Translations under genes and position numbers: made by a program
Assembly: GCA_026874595.1 (NCBI GenBank)
Contig: CM049316.1
Location: 6,774,339-6,838,338, forward strand
DNA from: Sipunculus nudus
Taxonomy: Eukaryota > Annelida > Sipuncula > Golfingiida > Sipunculidae
Length of the DNA stretch: 64,000 bases
Direction: 5' to 3'
The notes under the pieces: model-generated
Told to the model about the DNA's origin: nothing
The model's input: the letters and a program-made list of their open reading frames with translations, nothing else
Databases searched by the model: none
Shown here: piece by piece, positions 22,379-35,780 of the stretch
Layout: the number at the start of each line of letters is the position of its first letter
How positions within the stretch are numbered: the stretch's first letter is position 1

Positions 22379-25300
22379 GTGAGCAAGCAGCTCAATATGT
22401 CGATGTCATGTGTGCGCGATCGTAATAATGGGAGCAGTTTAAATAAGGGACTTTTCTGTGCAGCGTGATTAATGGACTTGGTGAATGATTCTCTGTTTAT
22501 TGTCGAACGCTTGTGAACATCAGTGCTTTAATGTAAGGAGCGCCTCTCAAGAGAAATGTGTCTTCTTTCTTTAATATATTGATTTGTTTTTGTAAATCAT
22601 GTCTTTTTCGTCTTTTTGGAGTGTACTTATGAATAAGTTTCAGCAAGTTGGTTTGACAGTTAAAAGAACCTGGTCGTTCACAGCTTAAGTTTTGTGACAA
22701 CTGTCTTACAAAATTCAAGAAAAAGATCCTCAGTGAAACACACAGTCAGACTAAAATCTATGATGTAAGCTGTGTTACCATGTACGCGTGTACGCGTATC
22801 TGCAATTATGAGTAAAAATAGCCGTGTTTCCATGGAAACACGGCTATTTTTTCACTTACATACGCATATACTCGCACATGGAAACGCAGCTATATTTATG
22901 CAAGAATGAGCACCTCGAGATGGTTCCCGTGACGAGGGACATACGGATTTATCTATTTTGTCATGACTTTTGAATATTTATGATATTTCCTGAATAAATC
23001 GTAATATTAAGTAAGCATAAGCAACATTGTTAAAACCAACGGCGTTGACTCCTGAATGAGTTTTTCTAAATGTATGGTCATTTTATTTCTTTTGGCAAGT
23101 ACCTTAACTGTAATGCGTTTTGTAATTGTAAAGTGTCGTGCTCATATAAGATAGGCACTGATGTCGTCAGAGCATGCCAAGAAGTGTTATCTTTAATGAT
23201 TTAATTTTTAGTTTTGTCCGGGTCTACTCTAAATACATTCAACGCTGCCAAATCTATATCATCTCCTGCTAACAGTTCATTTTGAATGAATACATATATT
23301 TCTTAGCGAAACCATCATCGCTTAAAGGCCCATGCATTGGAGCGGTTCTAGTTTATGTCTATTGTGTTCAAGCGATATGAAACGGTTTCAGAATTACATC
23401 GTAGCAGATACTGTTTTATTAAGAGAGAAAGTACACTTCCTTTCATGTATACCTATTATGCACGGTAAACGAATAAGCCACTTGTAGTTATAAGTTATAC
23501 CAACGCACGGGCGTAGCTTTTCCTCCACGTTTTAAAGGATAAATCCTCCTTTTCGGGAGGCAGCAACTCTGTTTTTCTCTATCGAGTATCTTCCTTGATT
23601 TAAAATGAAATTTAAATATTTTTAAGCAAATTTAAATCTCAATTTTATGGTAGACAGAACCATGATAGAGGAAACACAATAAAACTCTTTTTCGATATTG
23701 TCATATAATTTAATATAAGCCCTCTTAAAATGGCTGGCAGTTACTGAGTGCTTAAAATAGCTTACTGTTAAACTGTTTTTTTAATGTGAGAATATCATAA
23801 GATTAAGATTAATGAAAATCTAGAAAATATGTATATCATCAGAAAGAACACTGTACCAGGTTTAAAATAATTAACGTATACTTTATTGGTCTAATATGGA
23901 TTTAAAACACTATTGGATTAATTTTGAATAAAGCGTTTTTTCTAGTATTGCTTTCTTCTGGGCATGAGTTTCCCGATGTAAAGGTGACAACCCCCCCCCC
24001 CCCCCTCCCCCACCACCCCTAAAAAATTCCGGATCCGCCCTTGTTTATCCGCAGGGATCAACCACCTGTGAACACTCAGATTAGTTGAACTCCTTACACA
24101 CGCCTCCCACATAAAGTATAACTGTTACTTCCTCTAATTGGCAAATCTAGGGTCCAAACCTGGTCCCCAATTGCTGTCAATAGTACAGTTTCATGTTCGC
24201 CCGGAGCCTTTTTATTAATTTCCGTGACCATAAAACAAACTTTAACACGATTTAGTATGGTCCCCTTCGCTCGAGAGTGAATCCTAAACATGTCAAGAGG
24301 TAACTGTCATGCAATGGTCTTATTTTTAAACAGTCCGTGTAGCCCTAACAACTACACTTGGAAATCATGATGAGCAGACTTTTATTTATATTTAACAGGG
24401 ATCATAAGTAAAATATTATAAAAAAATAGATAGAAAAACTTTTTAATCCATGAGCTCCGAGACAGCCTTAGACATTATTACATCCGATAGTTTTTCTTCT
24501 GTTTGAGATTCAACGAGCTAAGAGTGGTACCGGGAACGTAGATCCTGAATAATTGTGACATAGTGTCATTAAAGATCTCATTTGGACTTCTTCGTGCTCA
24601 CTTTTTCACTTTTCACATGTTGACGTGATTTTTTTCTTCTGTATCGAATACATTTTAGTAAGCACAAAGTACTTTAATACCAAGTATAAATAGTTTTAAC
24701 AAGTCTCAAAACCACCTTGCAGTTACTGCAAAAAAATTTAAGCATTTTATGCCCACCGTAAGCGACCAGTTGGTGTTTAGAGAAACTAAATGTGCTGATT
24801 CATCATATTCAAATGAAATATCATATTTTATTATTATCTAGTAAGACAGCACTCCAACACCAATCCCAACCAAGGTAAGCACGAGAGCAATCACTGACTC
24901 AAATTTGAATGAAATCTGATAAAATTTAGGAAACTTATCGCAGGGAAACGAAAACCTGACGGACGGACAGACAGACAGACAAACTCAAATCAATGTCCCA
25001 TGGTCCTTCCAAGGAAGCTGGGGACAATCAATCTTGCATCTTGTTATGCATTATATCCATTGTTCAATGTCATCCACACGGTTTTCCACGTTTATTTCAT
25101 CTCAAGTAGCCAGCAAGTATTCAATCCTATATGTGACCGGCACACAAACAAATACGTGCAATGGATTGTAGGTGGCGCAACCAGTAATGATGTAATAACA
25201 AGATAACGGTTATGAGATTCTTTGTCTCGACCAAATTTCAGAACACTTCATTGGTTAACTCTTGGGTTACCTTTCTTTCATGTGATTATTATCCAAAATG

Positions 25301-25683
25301 GGCAAATCATAAAAAAACCCACCCATACTGATTGTAAGGCCCTTCCTTTTTAAGAACCTTCGTCTTCTAATATATCTAAAACTATCAATATATGCAGTGT
25401 AGGAATCTCGCACGGTGAGGATAGAGCACACACAATTTTTTTTCGTTATTTGGCTCAGAAAAACTTGTCCATGGAAAATGTAAAATGGCCATGGCGCTTA
25501 AACCGTGGTATCCTTGATAGCCTGTCGATACAACTATAACCCGTCTTTTTTTTTCTATCACTCAGAGGAACAAGATATTGCAGACTTATTTCTGGGGAAG
25601 TGCTGGGCAAGATATGTCGAATCATACACAGACTGCTGACGACACCTGGTGTACCTACTTTAATTACTGATGGTCTATTGATA
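21872..25683 (+). repeat. Duplication copy A: head and body
   Basis: Head (21872 to about 22930) matches 41442-42470. Body (about 22930-25683) matches 32226-35414 and 42470-47504. Landmarks are the foldback palindrome (22768-22891), the poly-C tract (about 23992-24010) followed by TCCGGATCCGCCC, and a GACAGACA run (about 24966) shortly before the 40-bp array. Relative to copies B and C it lacks about 330 bp near 24600 (present at about 34010-34345). Nothing here looks coding. The order of unique body, tetranucleotide run and tandem array resembles modular pearl/Helentron-type elements. Confidence 0.85.
22768..22891. mobile_element. Foldback (palindromic) MITE-like element, copy A
   Basis: The ends (AGCTGTGTTACCATG and its approximate reverse complement CATGGAAACGCAGCT) and the centre fold back on each other. 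The core 22814-22851 is a perfect 38-bp palindrome centred on CCATGG with TAGCCGTGTTTCC arms. The outer arms pair imperfectly (TACGCGTATCTGC against TACATACGCATATAC). The same element lies at 42298-42420 in copy C. Confidence 0.85.
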
Positions 25684-28600
25684 TATCTACAGGTTAATAA
25701 TTACTACTCCGCTCAGCCTCACAGATCTACAGGTTAACCATTACTACTCCGCTCAGCCAGACAGATCTACAGGATAACCATTACTACTCCGCTCAGCCTG
25801 ACAGATCTACAGGTTAACCATTACTATTCCGCTCAGCCTGACAGATCTACAGGTTTATCATTACTACTCCGCTCAGCCTGACAGACCTACAGGTTAATCA
25901 TTACTATTCCGCTCAGCCAGACAGATCTACATGTTAACCATTACTACTCCGCTCAGCCAGACAGATCTACAGGTTAACCATTACTACTTCGCTCAGCCTG
26001 ACAGATCTACAGGTTAACCATTACTATTCCGCTTAGCCTGACAGATCTTCAGGTTAACCATTACTACTCCGCCCAGCCTGACAGACCTTCAGGTTAATCA
26101 TTACTACTCCGCTCAGCCTGACAGATCCACAGGTTTATCATTACTACTCCGCTCAGCCTGACAGATCCACAGGTTTATCATTACTACTCCGCTCAGCCTG
26201 ACAGACCTACAGGTTAATCATTACTACTCCTCTAAGCCTGACAGATCTACAGGTAAATCATTGCTACTCCGCTCAGCCTGACAGATCTACATGTTAATCA
26301 TTACTACTCCGCTCAGCCTGACATATCTACCGGTTAATCATTACTACTCCGCTCAGCCTGACAGATCTACAGGTTAATCATTACTACTCGGCTCAGCCTG
26401 ACAGATCCACAGGTTAATCATTACTACTCCACTAAGCCTGACAGATCTACAGGTTAATAATTACTAATTGGCTCAGCCTGACAGATCCACAGGTTAATCC
26501 TTACTATTCCGCTCAGCCTGACAGATCTAAAGGTTAATCATTACTTCTCCGCTCAGCCTGACAGATCCACAGGTTTATAAATACTACTCCACTCAACCTG
26601 ACAGAACTACAGGTTAATCATAACTACTCCGCTCAGCCTGACAGATCCACAGGTTAATCATTACTACTCCGCTCAGCCTGACAGATCTACAGTTTATCAT
26701 TACTACTCCGCTCAGCCTGACAGATCTTCAGGTTAATCATTACTACTTCGCTCAGCCTGACAGATCTACAGGTTTATTATAACTAATCCGTTCAGCATGA
26801 CAGATTCACAGGTTTATAATTACTACTCCGCTCAGCACGACAGATCAACAGGTAATCATTACTACTCCGCTCAGCCCGACAGATCAACAGGTTAATTATA
26901 ATTACTCCCTTCAGCATGACAGATCCACAAGTTTATCATTACTACTCCGCTCAGCCTGACAGATCTACATGTTAATCATTACTACTCCGCTCAGCCTGAC
27001 ATATCTACAAGTTAATCATTACTTCTCCCCTCAGCCTGACAGCTCTACATGTTAATCAGTACTACTCCGCTCAGCCTGACATATCTACAGGTTAATCATT
27101 ACTACTCCGCTCAGCCTGACATATCTACAGGTTAATCATTACTTCTCCCCTCAGCCTGACAGATCTACATGTTAATCAGTACTACTCCGCTCAGCCTGAC
27201 ATATCTACAGGTTAATCATTACTACTCCGCTCAGCCTGACAGATCTACAGGTTAATCATTACTACCCCGCACAGCCTGACAGATCTATAGGTTAATCCTT
27301 ACTATTCCGCTCAGCCTGACAGATCCACAGGTTAATCATTACTACTCCGCTCATCCTGACAGATCCACAGGTTTATCATTACTACTCCACTCAGCCTGAC
27401 AGAAATTCAGGTTAATCATTACTACTCCGCTCAGCCTGACAGATATTCAGGTTAATCATTACTACTCCGCTCAGCCTGACAGATCTACAGGTTTATTATA
27501 ACTACTCCGTTCAGCATGACAGATCCACAGGTTTATTATTACTACTCGGCTCAGCCCGAAAGATCTACAGGTAAATCATTAATACTCCGCTCAGCCTGAC
27601 AGATCTACAGGTTAATCATTACTTTTCCGCTCAGCTTGACAGATCTACAGGTTAATCATTACTACTCCGCTCAGCCTGACGATCTACAGGTTAATCAATA
27701 CTACTCCGCTCAGCCTGACAGATCCACAGGTTAATCATTAGTATTCCGCTCAGCCTAACAGATCTTCAGGTTAATCATTATTACTCCGCTTACAGGTTAA
27801 TCATTACAAATCAGCCCAGCCTGACAGATCTTCAGGTTAATCATTATTACTCCGCTGAGCCTGACAGATCTTCAGGTAAATCATTACTACTCCGCTCAGC
27901 CTGACAGTTCTACAGGTTAGTCATTACTATTCTACTCTTCCTGACAGATCTACAGGTTAATCATTACTACTCCGCTAAGCCTGACAGATGTACAGGTTAA
28001 TCAATACTACTCCGGTCATCCTGACGGATCTACTGGTAAATCATTACTACTCCGCTCAGCCTGACAGATCTACAGGTTAATCATTAAGACTCCGCTCAGC
28101 CTGACAGATCTACAGGTTTATTATTACTACTCCGCTCAGCCTGGCAGATCTTTAGGTTAATTATTACTACTCGCTCAGCCTGCAAGATCTTCAGGTTAAT
28201 CATTACTACTCCGCTCAACCTGACAGGACTACAGGTTAATCATTACTACTCCCCTCAGCCTGACATATCTACAAGTTAATCATTACAACTCCGCTCAGCC
28301 TGACAGATCTACATGTTAATCATTACTTCTCCGCTCAGCCTGACATATCTACAGGTTAATCATTACTACTCCACTGAGCCTGACAGATCTACAGGTAAAT
28401 CATTACTACCCCGCTCAGCCTGACAGATCTATAGGTTAATCCTTACTATTCCGCTCAGCCTGACGGATCCACAGGTTAATCATTACTTCTCCGCTCAGCC
28501 TGACAGATCCACAGGTTTATCATTACTACTCCACTCAGCCTGACAGATATTCAGGTTAATCATTACTACTCCGCTCAGCCTTAAAGATCTACAGGTTTAT

Positions 28601-31600
28601 TATTACTACTCCGCTCAGCCTGTCAGATCTACAGGTTAATCATTATTACTCCGCTCAGCCTGACAGATCTTCAGGTAAATCATTACTACTCCGCTCAGCC
28701 TGACAGTTCTACAGGTTAGTCATTACTATTCTACTCTTCCTGACAGATCTACAGGTTAATCATTACTACTCCGCTAAGCCTGACAGATGTACAGGTTAAT
28801 CAATACTACTCCGGTCATCCTGACGGATCTACAGGTAAATCATTACTACTCCGCTCAGCCTGACAGATCTACAGGTTAATCATTACTACTCCGCTCAGCC
28901 TGACAGATCTACAGGTTTATTATTACTACTCCGCTCAGCCTGGCAGATCTTTAGGTTAATTATTACTACTCGCTCAGCCTGCCAGATCTTCAGGTTAATC
29001 ATTACTACTCCGCTCAGCCTGACAGATCTACAAGTTAATCATTACTACTCCGCTCAACCTGACAGGACTACAGGTTAATCATTACTACTCCGCTCAGCCT
29101 GACATATCTACAAGTTAATCATTACAACTCCGCTCAGCCTGACAGATCTACATGTTAATCATTACTTCTCCGCTCAGCCTGACATATCTACAAGTTAATC
29201 ATTACTACTCCACTGAGCCTGACAGATCTACAGGTAAATCATTACTACCCCGCTCAGCCTGACAGATCTATAGGTAAATCCTTACTATTCCGCTCAGCCT
29301 GACAGATCCACAGGTTAATCATTACTTCTCCGCTCAGCCTGACAGATCCACAGGTTTATCATTACTACTCCACTCAGCCTGACAGATATTCAGGTTAATC
29401 ATTACTACTCCGCTCAGCCTTAAAGATCTACAGGTTTATTATTACTACTCCGCTCAGCCTGTCAGATCTACAGGTTAATCATTACTACTCCGCTCAGCCT
29501 GACAGATCAACAGGTTAATCATTACTAATCCGCTCAGCATGACAGATCTACAGGTTTATTATTACTACTCTACTCAGCCTGACAGATTTACAGGTTAATC
29601 ATTACTACTCCGCTCAGCCTTGCAGATCTTAAGGTAAATCATAACTACTCGCTCAGCCTGCCAGATCTTCAGGTTAATCATTACTATTCCGCTCAGCCTG
29701 ACAGATCTACAAGTTAATCATTACTACTCCGCTCAGCCTGACAGATCTACAGGTTTATTATAACTACTCCGTTCAGCATGACAGATCCACAGGTTTATTA
29801 TTACTACTCGGCTCAGCCCGAAAGATCTACAGGTAAATCATTAATACTCCGCTCAGCCTGACAGATCTACAGGTTAATCATTACTTTTCCGCTCAGCTTG
29901 ACAGATCTACAGGTTAATCATTACTACTCCGCTCAGCCTGACGATCTACAGGTTAATCAATACTACTCCGCTCAGCCTGACAGATCCACAGGTTAATCAT
30001 TAGTATTCCGCTCAGCCTAACAGATCTTCAGGTTAATCATTATTACTCCGCTTACAGGTTAATCATTACAAATCAGCCCAGCCTGACAGATCTTCAGGTT
30101 AATCATTATTACTCCGCTGAGCCTGACAGATCTTCAGGTAAATCATTACTACTCCGCTCAGCCTGACAGTTCTACAGGTTAGTCATTACTATTCTACTCT
30201 TCCTGACAGATCTACAGGTTAATCATTACTACTCCGCTAAGCCTGACAGATGTACAGGTTAATCAATACTACTCCGGTCATCCTGACGGATCTACTGGTA
30301 AATCATTACTACTCCGCTCAGCCTGACAGATCTACAGGTTAATCATTACTACTCCGCTCAGCCTGACAGATCTACAGGTTTATTATTACTACTCCGCTCA
30401 GCCTGGCAGATCTTTAGGTTAATTATTACTACTCGCTCAGCCTGCAAGATCTTCAGGTTAATCATTACTACTCCGCTCAGCCTGACAGATCTACAAGTTA
30501 ATCATTACTACTCCGCTCAACCTGACAGGACTACAGGTTAATCATTACTACTCCCCTCAGCCTGACATATCTACAAGTTAATCATTACAACTCCGCTCAG
30601 CCTGACAGATCTACATGTTAATCATTACTTCTCCGCTCAGCCTGACATATCTACAGGTTAATCATTACTACTCCACTGAGCCTGACAGATCTACAGGTAA
30701 ATCATTACTACCCCGCTCAGCCTGACAGATCTATAGGTTAATCCTTACTCTTCCGCTCAGCCTGACGGATCCACAGGTTAATCATTACTTCTCCGCTCAG
30801 CCTGACAGATCCACAGGTTTATCATTACTACTCCACTCAGCCTGACAGATATTCAGGTTAATCATTACTACTCCGCTCAGCCTTAAAGATCTACAGGTTT
30901 ATTATTACTACTCCGCTCAGCCTGTCAGATCTACAGGTTAATCATTATTACTCTTATTACTACTCCGCTCAGCCTGTCAGATCTACAGGTTAATCATTAT
31001 TACTCCGCTCAGCCTGACAGATCTTCAGGTAAATCATTACTACTCCGCTCAGCCTGACAGTTCTACAGGTTAGTCATTACTATTCTACTCTTCCTGACAG
31101 ATCTACAGGTTAATCATTACTACTCCGCTAAGCCTGACAGATGTACAGGTTAATCAATACTACTCCGGTCATCCTGACGGATCTACAGGTAAATCATTAC
31201 TACTCCGCTCAGCCTGACAGATCTACAGGTTAATCATTACTACTCCGCTCAGCCTGACAGATCTACAGGTTTATTATTACTACTCCGCTCAGCCTGGCAG
31301 ATCTTTAGGTTAATTATTACTACTCGCTCAGCCTGCCAGATCTTCAGGTTAATCATTACTACTCCGCTCAGCCTGACAGATCTACAAGTTAATCATTACT
31401 ACTCCGCTCAACCTGACAGGACTACAGGTTAATCATTACTACTCCGCTCAGCCTGACATATCTACAAGTTAATCATTACAACTCCGCTCAGCCTGACAGA
31501 TCTACATGTTAATCATTACTTCTCCGCTCAGCCTGACATATCTACAAGTTAATCATTACTACTCCACTGAGCCTGACAGATCTACAGGTAAATCATTACT

Positions 31601-32222
31601 ACCCCGCTCAGCCTGACAGATCTATAGGTTAATCCTTACTATTCCGCTCAGCCTGACAGATCCACAGGTTAATCATTACTTCTCCGCTCAGCCTGACAGA
31701 TCCACAGGTTTATCATTACTACTCCACTCAGCCTGACAGATATTCAGGTTAATCATTACTACTCCGCTCAGCCTTAAAGATCTACAGGTTTATTATTACT
31801 ACTCCGCTCAGCCTGTCAGATCTACAGGTTAATCATTACTACTCCGCTCAGCCTGACAGATCAACAGGTTAATCATTACTAATCCGCTCAGCATGACAGA
31901 TCTACAGGTTTATTATTACTACTCTACTCAGCCTGACAGATTTACAGGTTAATCATTACTACTCCGCTCAGCCTTGCAGATCGTAAGGTAAATCATAACT
32001 ACTCGCTCAGCCTGCCAGATCTTCAGGTTAATCAATACTATTCCGCTCAGCCTGACAGATCTACAAGTTAATCATTACTACTCCGCTCAACCTGACAGGA
32101 CTACAGGTTAATCATTACTATTCCGCTCAGAATGACAGATCTTCAGGTTAATCATTACTACTCCGCTCAGCCTGACAGATCCACAGGTATATAATTACTT
32201 CTCCGCTCAGCCCGACAGATCA
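25684..32222 (+). repeat. 40-bp BglII satellite, array A (about 160 units)
   Basis: The unit contains CCGCTCAGCCTGACAGATCT, then CAGGTTAATCATTACTA, period 40 bp. Most units keep AGATCT (a BglII site). Common variants are GATCCAC, GATCTTC and GGTTTAT. From about 27.5 kb the array has a higher-order repeat: the variant TTCTACAGGTTAGTCATTAC is at 27908, 28707, 30170 and 31061, giving a ~2.26-kb period with two ~0.8-0.9-kb sub-blocks each. The array ends at ATCAACG, where body B starts. Confidence 0.95.
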
Positions 32223-32225
32223 ACG

Positions 32226-35200
32226 AGAGACATGCGGATTTATCTATTTTGTCATGGCTTTTGAATATTTATGATATTTCCTGAATAAATCGTAATATTA
32301 AGTAAGCATAAGCAACATTGTTAAAACCAAGGGCGTTGACTCCGGAATGAGTTTTTCTCAATGCATGGTCATTTTCTTTTTTTTGGCAAGTACCTTAACT
32401 GTAATGCGTTTTGTAATTGTAAAGTGTCGTGCTCATATCAGATAGAAACTGATGTCGTCAGAGCTTGCCAAGAAGTGTTATCTTGAATGATTTTGATTTT
32501 TTTTCCGGGTCTACTCTAAATACGTGGCTGTTGCAGACGAAGATTCCAGTCTTGTGTCTATAATATAATCAAGTTACCGGAAAGCCGTATTTACTGGTAT
32601 AGTGTCTGTTATATTTTTGGAGAATATGTATACAATTGATTGGAAATGTCAAAAGATTCTTAGTAACTTGCCACATTTATCTCATCTTCTGCTAACAGTC
32701 CATTTTGACTGAATACAAATGTTTCTTAGCGAAACCATCACCGCCTAAAGGCCCATGCATCCGAACGGTTCTAGTTTATGTCTCTTGTGTTCAGGCGAAA
32801 TGAAACAGTTTCAGAATTACATCTTGGCAGATACTGTTATATTTCCAAGAGAGAAAGTTCACCTCTATTCATGGTTAACTAATATGCACAGTAAACGAAT
32901 AAGCCACTATAAGTTATAAGTTATACCAACGCACGGGCGTAGCTTTTCCTCCACGTTTTAAAGGATAAATCCTCCTTTTCGGGAGGCAGCAACTCTGTTT
33001 TTCTCTATCGAGTATCTTTCTTAATTCAAAATGAAATTTAAATATTTTTAAGCAAATAAATAAATAAATCTTTTTCGATATTGTCATACAATTTAAAATA
33101 AGCCCTCTAAAAATGACTGGCAGTTACTGAGTGCTTAAAATAGCTTACTGTTAAACAGGTTTTTTTTAATGTAAAAATATCATATGAAAATTAATGAAAA
33201 TCTAGAAAATATGTATATCATCAGAAAGAACACTGTACCAGGTTTAAAATAATTAACGTATACTTTATTGGTCTAATATGGATTTAAAACACTATTGGAT
33301 TAATTTTGAATAAAGCGTTTTTTCTAGTATTGCTTTCTTCTGGGCATGAGTTTCCCGATGAAAAGGTGACAACACCCCCCCTCCCCCCCCCCCCCCCCCG
33401 CCCCCCTCCACCACCCCTAAAAATTCCGGATCCGCCCTTGTTTATCCGCAGGGATCAACCACCTGTGAACACTCAGATTAGTTGAACTCCTTACACACGC
33501 CTCCCACATAAAGTATAACTGTTACTTCCTCTAATTGGCAAATCTAGGGTCCAAACCTGGTCCCCAATTGCTGTCAATAGTACAGTTTCATGTTCGCCCG
33601 GAGCCTTTTTATTAATTTCCGTGACCATTAAAACAAACTTTAACACGATTTAGTATGGTCCCCTTCACTCGAGGGTTAAGAGTGAATCCTAAACATGTCA
33701 AGAGGTAACTGTCATGCAATGGTCTTATTTTTAAACAGTCCGTGTAGCCCTAACAACTACACTTGGAAATCATGATGAGCATACCTTCAGTTATATTTAA
33801 CAGGGATCATAAGTAACATATTATAAAAAAATAGATAGAAAAACTTTTTAATCCATGAGCTCCGAGACAGCCTTAGACATTATAACATCCATTAGTTTTT
33901 CTTCTGTTTGAGATTCCAGCAAGCTAAGAGCACGGTGAGAGTGGTACCAGGAACATAGATCCTGAATAATTGTGACATAGTGTCATTACAGATCTCATTT
34001 GGACTTCTTCGTGCTCTCTTTCCCCCCTTGGGACTTCACCTGTTTTACTTTCTCTATATGTAATTCTTAGACAGTATCACATCTGATAGTTTTTATCTGA
34101 ATGTAGGGTTTAAAGTTACAAGTTGACCCGGATATGACAGTGCATGAAAGCTGCAGGTACACAGCTGATAATTAACTTATTCTATCACGTGATCATGGGA
34201 TTCGACTAAGTAAATAAACGCAGGCGTCTGAGGCATCGTCTTTTTTTGTTGCATGATAATGTTACAAACAGACAATTGTTAATTATAAATCTACTTTGTC
34301 CAACAAATTAATTACAATCCATAATTTGGGATCTCAAAATGACATGTTGACGTGATTTTTTCTTCTATATCGAATACATTTTAGTAAGCACAAAGTACTT
34401 TAATACCAAGTATAAATAGTTTTAACAAGTCTCAAAACCACCTTGCAGTTACTGCAAAAAAATTCAAGCATTTTATGCCCACCGTTAGCGACCAGTTGGT
34501 GTTTAGAGAAACTAAATGTGCTGATTCATCATATTCAAATGAAATATCATATTTTATTATTATCTTGTAAGACAGCACACCAACACCAATCCTAACCAAG
34601 GTAAGCACAAGAGCAATCACTGACTCAAATTTGAATGAAATCTGATAAAATTTAGGAAACTTATCGCAGGGAAACGAAAACCTGACGGATGAACAGACAG
34701 ACAGACAAACTCAAATCAATATCCCATGGTCCTTCCAAGGAAGCTGGGGACAATCAATCTTGCATCTTGTTATACATTATATCCATTGTTCAATGTCATC
34801 CACACGGTTTTCAACGTTTATTTCATCTCAAGTAGCCAGCAAGTATTCAATCCTATATGTGGCCGGCACGCAAAAAAATACGTGCAATGGATTGTAGGTG
34901 GCGCAACCAGTTATGATATAACAACAAGATAACGGTTATGAGATTCTTTGTCTCGACCAAATTTCAGAACACTTCATTGGTTAACTCTTGGGTTACCTTT
35001 CTTTCATGTGATTATTATCCAAAATGGGCAAATCATAAAAAAGCCACCCATACTGATTGTAAGGCCCAGCCTTTTTAAGAACCTTCGTCTTCTAATATAT
35101 CTAAAACTATCAATATATGCAGTGTAGGAATCTCGCACGGTGAGGATAGAGCACACACAAATTTTTTTCGTTATTTGGCTCAGAAAAACTTGTCCATGGA

Positions 35201-35414
35201 AAATGTAAAATGGCCATGGCGCTTAAACCGTGGTATCCTTGATAGCCTGTCGATACAACTATAACCCGTTTTTTTGGGTTTTTTTTTCTTTTGGTCACTC
35301 AGAGGAACAAGATATTGCAGACTTATTTCTGGGGAAGTGCTGGGCAAGATATGTCGAATCATACACAGACTGCTGACGACACCTGGTGTACCTTCTTTAA
35401 TTACTGATGGTCTA
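32226..35414 (+). repeat. Duplication copy B: body only
   Basis: Begins at AGAGACATGCGGATTTATC, equivalent to 22933 in copy A; the head is absent. The text is very close to copy A from about 32911 onward but diverged before that, and includes an extra ~160-bp stretch near 32525-32690 absent from A and C. It also carries the ~330-bp segment (about 34010-34345) missing from A. No coding frame is supported. Confidence 0.85.
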
Positions 35415-35770
35415 TTGACATATCTACAGGTTATCATTACTACTCCGCTCAACCTGACAGATCTACAGGTTAATCATTACTACTCCGCTCAGCCAGACAG
35501 ATCTACAGGTTAACCATTACTACTCCGCTAAGCCTGACAGATCTACAGGCTAATCATTACTACCCCGCTCAGCCTGACAGACCTACAGGTTAATCATTAC
35601 TACTCCGCTAAGCCTGACAGAACCACAGGTTAATCCTTACTATTCCGCTCAGCCTGACAGATCTTCAGGTTAATAATAACTACTCCCCTCAGCCTGACGG
35701 ATCTACAGGTAAATCATTACTACTCCGCTCAGCTTGACAGATATTCAGGTTAATCATCACTAATCCCCTC
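35415..35770 (+). repeat. 40-bp satellite, array B (about 9 units)
   Basis: Same unit as array A, including AGATCTACAGGTTAATCATT. The short array is followed at once by element E1. Confidence 0.95.
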
Positions 35771-35780
35771 AGGATAGAAA

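Noticed and set aside
25000-25206. 68-codon frame present in both body A and body B (34726-34932)
   Set aside because: Conservation is explained by recent A/B similarity at the DNA level. Body C lacks the frame and there is no recognisable domain.
25684-32222. CRISPR-like regular repeats
   Set aside because: The 40-bp period has no unique spacers and lies in a eukaryotic, intron-containing context. It is a satellite.
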